From contig CAKMOY010000016.1 in NCBI GenBank assembly GCA_927911235.1, positions 1 through 20,166 of the forward strand: 20,166 bases of DNA. Reading direction: 5' to 3'. Each line of letters opens with the position of its first letter. Position 1 is the first letter of the stretch. Positions 8,040 through 14,946 of this stretch are shown piece after piece. The position numbers and the translations under genes are program-made. The notes under the pieces are model-generated. The model did no database searches. It was not told where the DNA came from and saw only the letters and a list, made by a program, of their open reading frames with translations. This stretch comes from an uncultured Moraxella sp. (GTDB lineage Bacteria > Pseudomonadota > Gammaproteobacteria > Pseudomonadales > Moraxellaceae).

Positions 8040-8517
8040 TTAATGGGGAATAAACTGAGCGATTTGGGTTGCCAAACCATCAGCGACCACAGGCATTTCA
8101 AACACACGAGCTTCGGCAAGGCTAAAGCTATACGGTGGTTCACCTGTCAAAATACTTGCCATATAAGCAATGATATTCATATGGCAAACAATGACAACGG
8201 TAGCATTATCAGCAATATTTTCTAACAAATCACTTAAGCCATCAATGGCAAGTTTGGCATCGTCATATGGGGTGATTTTATCAAAAATAATGTGTTCTAC
8301 ATTAGCAAATTTTTGTTTGATAATTTGGCAAGTTTGCACCGCTCGGTTGTAAGGGCTTGAGATAAATAGGTCAGGCGAGCCGTTTTTTTTCTGCGTAACC
8401 TTTTAGCCATTCAGCGGTTTGGTTGGCTTGACGTTTGCCAAGTTCGGATAAATTGCGTTCGCTGTCTGGGTGCGTGTACGCCCCTGCATCGCCATGACGG
8501 ATTAAAATTATTTTCAT
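8040..8517 (-). CDS. sixA: SixA-type phosphohistidine phosphatase, frame broken by one extra base
   Basis: SixA removes phosphate from histidine-containing phosphocarrier domains. The protein belongs to the histidine phosphatase superfamily. With repair it has 158 residues (SixA is about 160). It begins MKIILIRHGDAGAY with the catalytic RHG (7-9). It then has NLSELGKRQA, the ISSPYNRAVQT segment with a second conserved Arg, and VIVCHMNII with the second catalytic His. The frame breaks at T8 (8383-8390 on the given strand): the minus strand reads GAA-AAA-AAA-CGG to a stop, whereas seven As give AEKNGSPDLFISSP. Initiation within the second frame would remove the RHG motif. The ribosome site before ATG 8517 is weak (AGACAGAC). 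The gene lies upstream of vapBC on the same strand, with about 64 bases between. Confidence 0.85.
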
Positions 8518-8544
8518 TTTGTCTGTCTACTTATTTATGATTTT

Positions 8545-8700
8545 TCATTGTTGTGTTAATTCTTCAAAACTCAATGAACGAATTTCAAACCAATGATTTT
8601 TCAAAAGTGAATTAATATTTTTTAATTTTTCTAAATTAGATGGATAATTTGATTGGTTAATGCTTAATTGATTAGGCTCTAGACTAGCAACACAACCCAT
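8545..8700 (-). CDS. Unidentified 51-residue reading frame, possible gene fragment
   Basis: An ATG-to-TGA frame on the minus strand encodes 51 residues beginning MGCVASLEPN and ending SFEELTQQ, 27 bases upstream of sixA. The composition (Asn, Ser, Leu, Lys) is protein-like and no other frame is open here. There is no ribosome site, and a TAG lies 9 bases before the ATG. The start coincides with the loop edge of a CTAG-rich inverted repeat. MGCVAS resembles a lipoprotein cleavage region that has lost its signal sequence, so this may be the 3' end of a broken gene. I do not recognise the family. Confidence 0.3.
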   Translation of the reverse strand: MGCVASLEPNQLSINQSNYPSNLEKLKNINSLLKNHWFEIRSLSFEELTQQ

Positions 8701-8710
8701 GCTAGGCTAG
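8679..8710. repeat. CTAG-rich inverted repeat at a gene-remnant junction
   Basis: CTAGACTAGC (8679-8688) and GCTAGGCTAG (8701-8710) are complementary in 9 of 10 positions around a 12-base loop, with four CTAG tetramers in 32 bases. It sits exactly between a minus-strand fragment and a truncated plus-strand remnant, as expected of a rearrangement joint or an excised-element scar. It has no T tract, so it is not a typical terminator. Confidence 0.5.
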
Positions 8711-8718
8711 AAACATGA

Positions 8719-8936
8719 AAGGGACAAGAATGGCAAATTTATCAGCAATATTGCAAGCAAATTCGCCAAGAGTATCAACACGTTTTTATACTTTTTTACC
8801 AAATTGGTAGAAAAAGGCATTAAAAAGTTTTATGAAACGAAAACGCCTTTATTTTAGCGATGAATTTTTTGCGAAATATGAAACAAACGCACGCCACAAT
8901 ATTCAGCGTGAAATCCAGCAGTTAGCATTTTTTTAA
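8719..8936 (+). pseudogene. C-terminal remnant of a COG4339 HD-superfamily phosphohydrolase
   Basis: Two overlapping plus-strand frames together spell the C-terminal end of predicted metal-dependent HD-superfamily phosphohydrolases: EWQIYQQYCKQIRQEYQHV, FYQIGRK, then ALKSFMKRKRLYFSDEFF, KYETNARHNIQREIQQLAFF and a TAA at 8934. The family pattern is W..Y...IR.EY, GR..VL..FL.R..IY, then E..AR.N...EI..L. Frame 1 runs from a TGA at 8716 to the A5 run near 8803-8807; one extra A there would join it to frame 2. Everything N-terminal, including the HD metal ligands, is absent, and the upstream DNA carries a different reading frame on the other strand. The remnant is therefore non-functional even if the frameshift is an error. 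Family recognition is by pattern, not search. Confidence 0.55.
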
Positions 8937-9091
8937 AATTATTGCTTGAAATTCGTTTTTTTTGGTGCTAATATGTTTTTAAAAATGTATTGAAAATATA
9001 TCTTTTTAAGTTTTGTATTTCAGTTTCGTAATATTTTGATGAATACACTTTTTATACAGCCATCTTTTTTAAACCTTATAAGGAATATACC

Positions 9092-9238
9092 ATGAGCGAA
9101 CAAACCCAAAATACACAATCACAGCAACAAAACGAACAAGACCAAACGCAAGCCCAAGTCTTTGACCCAAAAGCGCCAAAGCCTGAAGTAACGGAAGCCA
9201 GCCCATGTTGTGGTGGCTGTGGTGGTAGCGGTCATTGA
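9092..9238 (+). CDS. Small protein with C-terminal Cys-Gly-His motif
   Basis: A 48-residue protein with a strong ribosome site (AAGGA at 9080-9084, 7 bases before ATG) and its own terminator after the stop. The first 22 residues are almost all polar and Gln-rich, and the middle is PKAPKPEV. The last ten residues are CCGGCGGSGH, with C39, C40, C43 and H48. The clustered thiols and terminal His suggest binding of a metal or Fe-S species, or thiol chemistry. This is inference; I do not recognise a named family. It has no signal sequence, so it is probably cytosolic. The next plus-strand gene is an Nramp-related metal transporter, separated by a terminator and about 220 bases. The first seven residues (MSEQTQN) are identical to those of NfuA at 11412. 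Confidence 0.75.
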   Translation: MSEQTQNTQSQQQNEQDQTQAQVFDPKAPKPEVTEASPCCGGCGGSGH

Positions 9239-9278
9239 TAGCTTGTATGTTGATTTTATAACGCATTGATTTTAAAAG

Positions 9279-9304
9279 AGCCAAATTGTTATTTGGCTTT
9301 TTTT
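9279..9304 (+). terminator. Terminator after small Cys-rich gene
   Basis: AGCCAAAT, loop TGTT, then ATTTGGCT, followed by six Ts. A perfect 8-bp stem about 40 bases after the stop codon. Confidence 0.8.
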
Positions 9305-9372
9305 GTGGTTATTATTCCAATATTTTTAATACTCATTAACAAAAAAGAATATATAAATTAGGTAACTTTGGC

Positions 9373-9400
9373 TTGTGAATTTTTAATTTTTTGTTATCAT
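9373..9400 (+). promoter_or_regulatory. Putative promoter of Nramp-like gene
   Basis: TTGTGA (9373-9378) and TATCAT (9395-9400) with a 16-base spacer, about 60 bases before the start codon. Plausible but unremarkable for AT-rich DNA. Confidence 0.35.
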
Positions 9401-9460
9401 TGCCTGAATTTTTATTACTTTTATTTATAAGACTTTGTTAATAAAATTTTGGAGTATTTG

Positions 9461-10718
9461 ATGACAACGCAAACAACTGCCAATTCATCAAAAATGAATT
9501 GGCAAATTTTTTGGACCGGGTATTTTGATGGCATCAGCTGCCATTGGTGGCTCGCATTTAATTGCCTCAACCCAAGCAGGGGCTTTGTACGGCTGGCAAT
9601 TAGCAATTTTTATTGTGCTTGCCAACGTGTTTAAATATCCATTTTTCCGTTTTGCCACTGACTACACTTATGACGCTAACAAAACCCTAGTGCAAGGCTA
9701 TGCTGACAAGGGCAAGGCGTATTTGTGGGTGTTTTTCTTTATGGCGTTTGTGGCAGGGATTATTAACACAGGGGCGGTTGCCATGCTGTGTGCGGTGATT
9801 TTGGGGGCGATGTTGCCCGAAGCGTGGACATTGTCCATTCCTGTGTTATCGGTGATTACCATCATCATTAGCTGGTTGTTTTTGGTGGCAGGTCATTATA
9901 AATTGCTTGATGGTTTGACCAAATGGATTGTTATTTCTTTGACGGTAACGACTTTGCTTGCGGTGGTGATTGCTATGGGTAAGCCGTCTGTGGTTGCGCC
10001 AGATTTTGTGCCTGCAAGCCCTTGGAATTTGGCAACGTTGGGTTTTATTGTGGCACTCATGGGCTGGATGCCTGCTCCGATTGAGATTTCGGCTTTGACA
10101 TCAACTTGGACGGTGGCAAAACGCCGTGATAATCCAGCCATCACGCACAAACAAGGCTTACTTGATTTTAACGTGGGTTATTGGACTTCGGCAATTTTGG
10201 CGTTGGTGTTTTTGGCACTTGGTGTACTGGTGCAATACGGCTCTGGGCAAGAGATTCAGCTTGCTGGCGGTAAATATGTGGGGCAACTTATCAGTATGTA
10301 CACCCAAACCATTGGTGAATGGTCAAGATTTTTGGTGGCGTTTATTGCCTTTATGTGTATGTTTGGCACGACCATCACGGTGATTGACGGCTATGCTCGT
10401 GTTAATGCCGAAGCGGTACGAATTGTCAGCAAAAAAGCACAAGTGAGCAAAATGGCGTTAAATGGCTGGCTGACGTTTTTTAGCGTGGCAGGGTTGGTGC
10501 TGATTTTGTATTTTGGCTCACAATTAACCATGATGTTAAAATTTGCCATGATTATGGCGTTTGTGGCAGCTCCTGTGTTTGCATGGTTAAATTACAGCCT
10601 TGTGCGTGAACGTGAAAACTTGCCAATGTGGTTACGTGGTTTGTCATGGGCGGGCTTGGCGTTTTTGACAGGGTTTGCGGTGCTGTTTTTGTTAAACTTT
10701 TTTGGCATTTTGGCATAA
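9461..10718 (+). CDS. Nramp-related metal transporter, frame broken by one extra G
   Basis: An inner-membrane protein of about 418 residues and roughly 11 hydrophobic helices, related to Nramp proton-coupled divalent-metal transporters. The start is ATG 9461 with GGAG 6 bases upstream. The frame breaks at GGG 9518-9520: with two Gs the protein reads NWQIFWTGILMASAAIGG without interruption. As given, only a non-canonical TTG start at 9525 would open the main frame, losing half of helix 1. Canonical Nramp metal ligands are not seen: helix 1 has AIGGSHLIASTQAG (28-40) where Mn/Fe transporters carry DPGN, and the helix 6 equivalent has MPAPIE (203-208) instead of MPHN. It therefore belongs to a divergent Nramp-like branch, and its substrate should not be assumed to be Mn or Fe. 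A terminator follows. Confidence 0.82.
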
Positions 10719-10736
10719 ACTTTAAAAACAGCAAAT

Positions 10737-10769
10737 AAAAAAGGCTAAATCAATATTTAGCCTTTTTTT
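10737..10769 (+). terminator. Bidirectional terminator between Nramp-like gene and nfuA
   Basis: AAAAAAGGCTAAAT, loop CAAT, then ATTTAGCC and a long T run: a perfect 14-bp stem including the A/T flanks. It lies between convergent genes. Confidence 0.85.
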
Positions 10770-10782
10770 TTATCAAAAACAA

Positions 10783-11412
10783 TTATTTATAAAACGCATT
10801 TGCCGTATAGCTATGGTCAGTTTCATCAATGACTTGTGTAAGTTCTGGGATTTGTTGCTTTAAGGTAACTTCCACGCCTTGACGCAAGGTCATATCCACA
10901 GCCGAACAGCCTTGACAGCCACCGCCAAATTTTAACACGGCAGTAATGCCAACGCCGTCTTCTTCTACCAAATCCACCAACTGCACATTACCGCCATGTG
11001 AAGCTAGATTTGGGTTAATTTCGGTAATTAACACATAGTTAATACGCTCTTCAATGCTGGCATTTTCGCCGACTTTTGGCACTTTTGAGTTGGGTGCTCT
11101 AAAGGTTAATTGTCCGCCAAAACGGTCTTTGTTGTAGTCAATCACTGCATCTTCAAGATACGGAATTGATGGCGAATCAATATAAGCGGTAAAGGTTTCG
11201 TATTCAAGTTTTAAATCGTCAGGGTTGTGCTCGTTCGGCTGACTGTACGCCATACAGCACTCGGCTCGTGGCGTGCCTGCGTTTTCCACAAAAATACGCA
11301 CGCCAATCCCGTCAGTTTCTTGTTTGGCAAGCAGTTCGGCTAAGTAGGCTTGGGCTGGCTCGGTGATTTTGATGTTGGTGGTTTTTTCTTGATTTTGGGT
11401 TTGTTCAGACAT
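10783..11412 (-). CDS. nfuA: Fe-S biogenesis protein NfuA
   Basis: NfuA carries a [4Fe-4S] cluster and delivers it to target enzymes, notably under oxidative stress or iron limitation. The 209 residues give the two expected domains: a degenerate A-type scaffold (about 14-110, [16 protein letters not shown] to FRAPNSK), and a C-terminal NifU domain (about 120-209) with GGGCQGCS, whose C166 and C169 bind the cluster across a dimer. Length is slightly above the Escherichia protein because of a 12-residue polar N-terminal extension ([12 protein letters not shown]). The ribosome site is weak (AAAGAGC). It stands alone, diverging from nadM across 286 bases and converging on the Nramp-like gene. Confidence 0.93.
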   Translation of the reverse strand: MSEQTQNQEKTTNIKITEPAQAYLAELLAKQETDGIGVRIFVENAGTPRAECCMAYSQPNEHNPDDLKLEYETFTAYIDSPSIPYLEDAVIDYNKDRFGGQLTFRAPNSKVPKVGENASIEERINYVLITEINPNLASHGGNVQLVDLVEEDGVGITAVLKFGGGCQGCSAVDMTLRQGVEVTLKQQIPELTQVIDETDHSYTANAFYK

Positions 11413-11651
11413 GATTTTGCTCTTTTTTCGTTTTTGTCAAATGAAATAAGTTGAGTAAAATACTCGGATTTTGATATTGTTTATCATATTATGGCATTTA
11501 AAATATATTTATCAAGCAAATTATGCGAAAATTGTGGTTAATTTAACCAATCAAATTTGACTAAATTTACAATAATCACAAAAAAATCCCTTGATTTTTA
11601 TGTGAAAAATATAGCATTATAGAGTAATTTTTCTTTTATGCTTTTCTTTTA

Positions 11652-11674
11652 CGCCATTAGATAGACCGATGGCG
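11652..11674 (+). other. Hairpin in the nadM leader
   Basis: CGCCAT (11652-11657) and ATGGCG (11669-11674) form a perfect GC-rich 6-bp stem with an 11-base loop, ending 11 bases before the AAGGAG ribosome site of nadM. In otherwise AT-rich DNA this stands out. It might affect nadM translation or bind a repressor. It does not obviously match the described NAD riboswitch classes, and no promoter upstream is clear. Confidence 0.35.
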
Positions 11675-11698
11675 ACTTTAACCGCAAGGAGTTTGCGA

Positions 11699-12785
11699 AT
11701 GACAGAGCAATTTCATACCGATGAGACGTTAGAGCCGACCAACCGTTTTGCCCCTGCCAAAAAATAGCAAAGGCTATCGTTTTGATTATCTGATTTTTAT
11801 TGGGCGGTTTCAGCCGTTTCATCTTGGGCATAAGTCGGTGGTGAACGAGGCGTTAAAACTTGCCGAAAATGTGATTATGCTGATTGGTTCGGCAAATTTG
11901 CCAAGAAGTATCCGCAATAGTTTTAGCGTAGCGGAACGCAGTCAGATGATTTTGGGGGCGTTTTCACCAGAGCAAGCCAAGCGTATTCACTGTGTGGGGC
12001 TTGATGACGCTTTGTATAATGATAATCGTTGGTTGCAATATGTGCAAGCGTGCGTGAAGTCGGTAACAGGTGATTTGTCGGCAAATATTGGTTTGATTGG
12101 ACATTCAAAGGACAGTTCGTCTTATTATTTGTCATTATTTCCAAATTGGCAATCGGTCGCTGTGCCAAATTTTCAAGATTTGTCGGCAACGCCGATTCGT
12201 GAGGGTTTTTTGTTGGGGGCTGACCCTTTGGTAGATTTAGTGCCAGAATCTACTGCCCAAGTGATGAGAGCCTTTAAACAAACTGAAGATTTTGAGCAGT
12301 TACACAAAGAGGCAGGTTTTATTGACAAATACAAAAAACAATGGGATAACGCACCGTATCCGCCAACTTTTATGACGGTAGATGCGGTCGTGGTGCAGTC
12401 TGGGCATATTTTGTTGGTGGAAAGACGTGGTATGCCAGGGCAAGGTTTGTGGGCGTTACCGGGGGGATTTGTAGACCCAAAAGAAACTTTGTTTGACGCT
12501 TGTATTCGTGAGTTGCGTGAAGAAACTCGCCTAAAAGTGCCAGAGGCGGTTTTGCGTGGTTCTCGTCATAGTCAGCATACGTTTGATGACCCGTACCGCT
12601 CGGCTCGTGGACGTACGGTTACGCAAGCATTTTATTTTCAATTAAAAAATGACCCTAAAGGTTTGCCCCCTGTCAAAGGTGGTGATGATGCGTTAAAGGC
12701 GTTTTGGTTGCCGTTGGCAGAGTTAAAATCGGATAAATTGTTTGAAGACCATTATGCGATTATTTGTAAAATGATGGGCTTATAA
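11699..12785 (+). CDS. nadM: Bifunctional NadM: NMN adenylyltransferase and Nudix hydrolase, one extra A near the start
   Basis: The N-terminal half joins NMN and ATP to make NAD; the C-terminal Nudix domain of related proteins hydrolyses ADP-ribose. The repaired protein has 361 residues. It shows a nucleotidyltransferase core with GRFQPFHLGH (HxGH, about 35-44), SATPIREG (the second phosphate-binding motif), then a Nudix box beginning GGFVDPKETLFD and ending RELREET. ATG 11699 has a strong AAGGAG 7 bases upstream. Its frame meets a stop at AAAAAA-TAG (A6 at 11759-11764); with five As it reads APAKNSKGYRFDYLIFIG directly into the domain. As given, only a TTG at 11748 without a ribosome site opens the main frame. 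It is first gene of a cluster ending in nadV, whose product NMN is its substrate. Confidence 0.92.
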
Positions 12786-12818
12786 TTTACAAACTAATTG
12801 ATTAAAAAAGAAAAAATT

Positions 12819-13010
12819 ATGAATGCCTTAGCCGAAACTTACCATTACAGCACAGATGAAGAAGTTTTTGCTCAGTGATGAGATTACGTTTGAAAGTATT
12901 GGCTTGACGGTGAATGTAACCGATATTTATGAAAAAGTGGATAATGGCGATGTGCAAAATGGTTAGAGCAATTGGCGAATGTCGCAACAAATCCGATTGA
13001 TAATGAATAA
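12819..13010 (+). CDS. Unidentified small acidic protein between nadM and nadV, two frame breaks
   Basis: As given, the frame from ATG 12819 stops after 19 codons. Two single-base changes recover one coherent 63-residue protein that stops at 13008-13010, 9 bases before the next gene's ribosome-site-spaced start. The changes are one T fewer in T5 at 12865-12869 (EEVLLSDEITFESIGLTVNV) and one T more near 12960 (GDVQNWLEQLANVATNPIDN). All three pieces have convincing coding character, and the repaired ends meet exactly. The protein is strongly acidic with no membrane segment. I do not know a family for it. The ribosome site is poor (AAGA). Same strand and tight spacing place it in the nadM-nadV operon, suggesting but not proving a link to NAD metabolism. 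Confidence 0.55.
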
Positions 13011-13021
13011 GGAAAAATAAA

Positions 13022-13297
13022 ATGTTATTTTGGAAATCACTTTATTTAACCTTGTTTGTTTTGGGATTTGGTTTGTTTGTGATAAGTTTTATTTCCCCAA
13101 ATGCTTTGTTTGGTTGGGGCATGGCTCTGATGCTGGTTGCAGTAATTATTCAACAAATAATTAAACATCTATATACTGATGTCCGTATGCCAAAATCTCC
13201 CGAATTAGCACAATTGAAACAACTAAAAAACCAACAAGATAATAGTCGTATTAATTTGTTAATGGATTTTTTTCGGTTTTGTTTCGGTAAAACGTAG
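13022..13297 (+). CDS. Small two-helix membrane protein of unknown function
   Basis: The 91-residue protein has two N-terminal transmembrane helices (about 4-24 LFWKSLYLTLFVLGFGLFVIS, trimmed at the ends, and about 28-48 around FGWGMALMLVAVII). A cytoplasmic-looking basic and Gln/Lys-rich tail follows (PELAQLKQLKNQQD), then RINLLMDFFRFCFGKT. Ribosome site AAGGA is 8 bases before ATG. No family is recognised. It lies inside the nadM-nadV cluster, 11 bases after the small acidic gene and about 90 before nadV. Whether it serves nicotinamide salvage (for example at the membrane) is only a guess from position; two helices are too few for a classical transporter. Confidence 0.7.
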   Translation: MLFWKSLYLTLFVLGFGLFVISFISPNALFGWGMALMLVAVIIQQIIKHLYTDVRMPKSPELAQLKQLKNQQDNSRINLLMDFFRFCFGKT

Positions 13298-13331
13298 ATA
13301 CAAAAATAGATTTTATCAAAAAATTTTAGCC

Positions 13332-13357
13332 CCAAACTGAAAGACGGTTTGGATTTT
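13332..13357 (+). terminator. Hairpin with short T run inside the nad cluster
   Basis: CCAAACTG (13332-13339), loop AAAGA, then CGGTTTGG (13345-13352), an 8-bp stem with one G-T pair, followed by ATTTTT. It resembles a weak intrinsic terminator or attenuator 33 bases ahead of nadV, which could lower nadV expression relative to the upstream genes. Confidence 0.45.
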
Positions 13358-13389
13358 TAGCGAAAGCGAATCAACAGAGGAGTTCTGTG

Positions 13390-14790
13390 ATGTTTACCAA
13401 CAACTTTAATAACTTTATCCTAAACACGGACAGCTACAAAACGTCCCACTGGCTACAATATCCGCCAAACACCGAATATGTGTCCAGCTATATTGAGGCT
13501 CGTGGCGGTAACAACAGCTTTGAAAACGTGCTGTTTTTTGGGCTACAAGCCTATATCAAAGAATACCTAAGCAAACCCATCACCCAATCAGATATTGACG
13601 AAGCTAAAACGATTTTTTCGGCTCATGGCGTGCCGTTTAACGAAGCAGGTTGGCAACGCCTGATTGACAAACATCAAGGCTATTTGCCTTTGCGAATCCA
13701 AGCTGTGCCTGAAGGCATGGTAATCCCGACAGGGCAAGTATTATGCCAAGTGGTGAATACTGACCCTGAGTTTTTTTGGCTAACCAGTTATATTGAAACA
13801 TCGCTGTTGCGTGCGATTTGGTATCCATCAACGGTGGCAAGTTTGTCATATTATTGTAAACAGTTAATTAAGGCAGGCTTAGAAAAATCGGCGGATAATT
13901 TGGACAGCTTGCCGTTTAAATTGCACGATTTTGGGGCAAGAGGCGTATCAAGTTACGAATCATCAGCGTTGGGCGGATTGGCACATTTGGTAAATTTTTT
14001 GGGAACAGATACGCTGTCGGCGATAGTTGCGGGCAATCGTTGGTATGGCATGAGTGAAGAAATGTCGGCTTTTTCTATCCCTGCTGCCGAGCATAGCACC
14101 ATGACCGCTTGGGGACGTGAGTACGAGGCGGACGCTTATGCCAATATGCTGTCGCAATTTGGTGATGCGGGCAAGACGTTTGCGGTGGTGAGTGATAGTT
14201 ATGATTTGTGGAAAGCGATTGACAATATTTGGGGCGGTGAATTAAAAGAACAAGTCAAAAACACAGGCGGAACGCTGGTAATTCGCCCTGACAGTGGCGA
14301 CCCGATAAAAGTGGTGCGTGAAGCCTTGCAACGACTTGCAGCAAAATTTGGCACAACGCTAAATACTAAAGGTTATAAAATTCTGCCAAGTTATATCCGT
14401 TTAATTCAAGGCGATGGCATTAATCCAACCAGTATCCAAAAAATCCTTGATGCGGTAACGTCAGCAGGATTTAGCACCGAAAACATCACCTTTGGTATGG
14501 GTGGCGGATTGTTACAACAAATCAACCGTGATACGCTCGGTTGGGCGATGAAAACCAGCAGTGCCAGAGTGGACGGCTACTGGCGAGATGTGTACAAAGA
14601 CCCGATTACCAGCGTGAGCAAACGCAGTAAGCGTGGGCGATTGGCATTAGTTCATCATCAGGGCAGTTATATGACGGTGCGAGAAGATGAGCTTGCCGAG
14701 CAAAATAACATTCTACAAGATGTATTTTTAAATGGGGAGTTGTTGATTGATGATGATTTGACAACCATTCGGGAACGCACCAAGCATTAA
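13390..14790 (+). CDS. nadV: Nicotinamide phosphoribosyltransferase
   Basis: Converts nicotinamide and PRPP to nicotinamide mononucleotide, the first step of the deamidation-free NAD salvage route. The 466 residues match bacterial NadV and animal NAMPT. Recognisable active-site features are NTDSYKTSHW at the N-terminus, HDFGARGVSS (179-188, with the F and R that hold nicotinamide), GTDT (D207), AAEHSTMTAWG (H235, the phosphorylated His of NAMPT) and IRPDSGDP (R299 and D301). The ATG at 13390 is preferred over an adjoining GTG because GAGGAG lies 7 bases upstream. It is last in the cluster beginning with nadM, so both steps from nicotinamide to NAD are encoded together. A hairpin between it and the preceding gene may tune expression. 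No terminator is evident directly after it. Confidence 0.95.
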   Translation: MFTNNFNNFILNTDSYKTSHWLQYPPNTEYVSSYIEARGGNNSFENVLFFGLQAYIKEYLSKPITQSDIDEAKTIFSAHGVPFNEAGWQRLIDKHQGYLPLRIQAVPEGMVIPTGQVLCQVVNTDPEFFWLTSYIETSLLRAIWYPSTVASLSYYCKQLIKAGLEKSADNLDSLPFKLHDFGARGVSSYESSALGGLAHLVNFLGTDTLSAIVAGNRWYGMSEEMSAFSIPAAEHSTMTAWGREYEADAYANMLSQFGDAGKTFAVVSDSYDLWKAIDNIWGGELKEQVKNTGGTLVIRPDSGDPIKVVREALQRLAAKFGTTLNTKGYKILPSYIRLIQGDGINPTSIQKILDAVTSAGFSTENITFGMGGGLLQQINRDTLGWAMKTSSARVDGYWRDVYKDPITSVSKRSKRGRLALVHHQGSYMTVREDELAEQNNILQDVFLNGELLIDDDLTTIRERTKH

Positions 14791-14810
14791 ACAATCGCAA
14801 ACAAATAAAA

Positions 14811-14839
14811 TGACTAGTTAGTCAGTTGCATTCATGCAA
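14811..14839. promoter_or_regulatory. Two adjacent palindromes upstream of fadBA
   Basis: TGACTAGTTAGTCA (14811-14824) and TTGCATTCATGCAA (14826-14839) are back-to-back 14-mers, each with perfect 6-bp arms and a 2-base centre. They lie about 110-135 bases before fadB. The first has the TGAC/GTCA form common in TetR-family operators. Fatty-acid-responsive TetR-type repressors control beta-oxidation genes in several bacteria, so these are candidate operators; the regulator is not in the window. Confidence 0.5.
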
Positions 14840-14884
14840 TTTATCCCAAAAATAACCTAAACTATCTATGTTTTTATTTTTATT

Positions 14885-14904
14885 AAAACCAAACGTTTGT
14901 TTTT
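14885..14904. promoter_or_regulatory. Near-perfect 20-bp palindrome before fadB
   Basis: AAAACCAAACGTTTGTTTTT is symmetric in 9 of 10 pairs around CAAACGTTTG (14890-14899), 42 bases before the fadB start. It recalls the AAAC/GTTT arms of the fatty-acid regulator PsrA sites but lacks their central spacer, so the match is only suggestive. Confidence 0.45.
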
Positions 14905-14946
14905 GCTTGCAAAGACAAACCATTACCATAACTCAAGGAGTTTATT

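Noticed and set aside
8720..8810. Minus-strand extension joining the 51-residue fragment to a longer protein (KRVDTLGEF...)
   Set aside because: It requires another frameshift and runs antisense to the better-supported HD-phosphohydrolase remnant, so its protein-like look is probably coincidental.
8518..9060. Insertion sequence or prophage remnant
   Set aside because: I found no transposase or integrase motifs and no terminal repeats with target duplication, only an inverted repeat at the junction.
9525..10718. TTG start for the Nramp-like gene at 9525
   Set aside because: It removes the start of helix 1 and has no ribosome site, while ATG 9461 with GGAG joins in frame after one base is removed.
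11748..12785. TTG start for nadM at 11748
   Set aside because: There is no ribosome site; ATG 11699 with AAGGAG leads into the same protein once A6 is read as A5.
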